This document shows positions 63,770 through 64,000 of a stretch of DNA of 64,000 nucleotides, one piece after another. Numbering within the stretch: the stretch's first letter is position 1; every line of letters starts with the position of its first letter. This DNA is from an uncultured bacterium. Lineage in GTDB: Bacteria; Cyanobacteriota; Vampirovibrionia; Gastranaerophilales; Gastranaerophilaceae. The notes beneath the pieces are model-generated. The model had not been told where the DNA came from and did no database searches. It saw nothing but the letters and a program-made list of their open reading frames with translations. The DNA lies in NCBI GenBank assembly GCA_902462155.1, contig CABQAQ010000005.1:62001-126000 (forward strand), read 5' to 3'. The position numbers were made by a program, and so were the translations under genes.

Positions 63770-64000
63770 TTACCTTCTGTCTGATAAAGATTTATGCTCC
63801 TCTGGTTTTGGTGGTATCTTCTTTATTGCAAATAATTCCTCGTTTTTAAATTCATTTATATTTTCAGATAAATTATATAATCCTATCGTGTTTACCTTGT
63901 ATTGCTTTATTGGCAATATGTTATATACATTTACAAACGTTGTTGTTGTTACTATTATGTCCTCTAATCCAAGATTTAATATTTTTAATATTTTCGACTC
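63770..64000 (-). CDS. 3' end of an unidentified minus-strand gene (partial)
   Basis: A minus-strand frame is open from the window edge to TAA at 63770, giving 76 residues with coding character (LGLEDIIVTTTTFVNVY, then LPIKQYKVNTIGLYNL, ending PPKPEEHKSLSDRR). It has no start because the gene begins beyond the window. It converges with the radical SAM gene. I do not recognise the protein from this fragment. Confidence 0.65.
   Translation of the reverse strand, partial: ESKILKILNLGLEDIIVTTTTFVNVYNILPIKQYKVNTIGLYNLSENINEFKNEELFAIKKIPPKPEEHKSLSDRR

Overview
The window is very AT-rich (by eye well under one third G+C) and gene-dense. It looks like the chromosome of a flagellated, anaerobic or microaerophilic, Gram-negative-type bacterium. 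The best guess is a non-photosynthetic relative of Cyanobacteria (Melainabacteria/Vampirovibrionia, Gastranaerophilales-like). Supporting signs are a long cyanobacterial-style NusB next to FtsY, a VKOR-DsbA fusion, folate-dependent TrmFO, an anaerobic oxygen/peroxide-defence cluster, and several secreted or helical proteins I cannot place in common families. The assignment is inference, because no rRNA is present. I saw no tRNA, rRNA or CRISPR array.

Layout. 0-8 kb (+ strand): a GAF/HD-GYP-like protein cut by the window edge, a degenerate hydrolase, a PerR-rubredoxin-flavodiiron-rubrerythrin cluster, a secreted protein with 25 cysteines, an EF-hand protein and BioA. 8-14 kb (- strand): HemW, then the flagellar set fliJ-fliK-flgD-flgE. 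14-19 kb: VKOR-DsbA oxidase, proB-proA, a TPR-like lipoprotein-sized secreted protein and MsrA. 19-31 kb is the accessory region: a calpain-like cysteine protease, three large helical proteins downstream of pheT, a ~3.3 kb duplication marked by 250-bp direct repeats that carry a fragment of pheT, and a proline-rich protein full of eukaryotic-type SH3-ligand motifs. 31-35 kb: a uridine-kinase-like protein and an orphan CpaF-like ATPase with a long acidic tail. 35-43.6 kb is mostly housekeeping: HD-GYP, TrmFO, PNP, UppP, QueD, MiaA, DnaK. 43.7-50.6 kb holds unknown membrane and secreted proteins, a glycosyltransferase whose start is followed by eight ACACAAG units and is out of frame, and a protein behind a near-consensus flagellar sigma-28 promoter. 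50.6-64 kb: a sigma-70 family factor, FtsY-NusB, enolase, a Maf/DUF115-type glycosyltransferase, GlyQ, two tandem APC permeases, small Cys proteins, a radical SAM protein and the 3' end of an unknown gene.

How it fits together. Flagellar hook assembly genes, a sigma-28 promoter, a sigma factor, two HD-GYP-type proteins and two glycosyltransferases (one Maf-like, one switchable) suggest a motile, surface-variable cell. VKOR-DsbA could oxidise the exported Cys-rich protein. The 19-31 kb region (calpain-like protease, SH3-ligand protein, duplicated helical proteins) has the look of a host- or prey-interaction locus. The strongest single observation is the heptanucleotide-repeat, phase-variable glycosyltransferase at 45.8 kb. 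The sigma-28-driven axial-like protein at 47 kb and the SH3-ligand protein at 29.3-31.1 kb come next.
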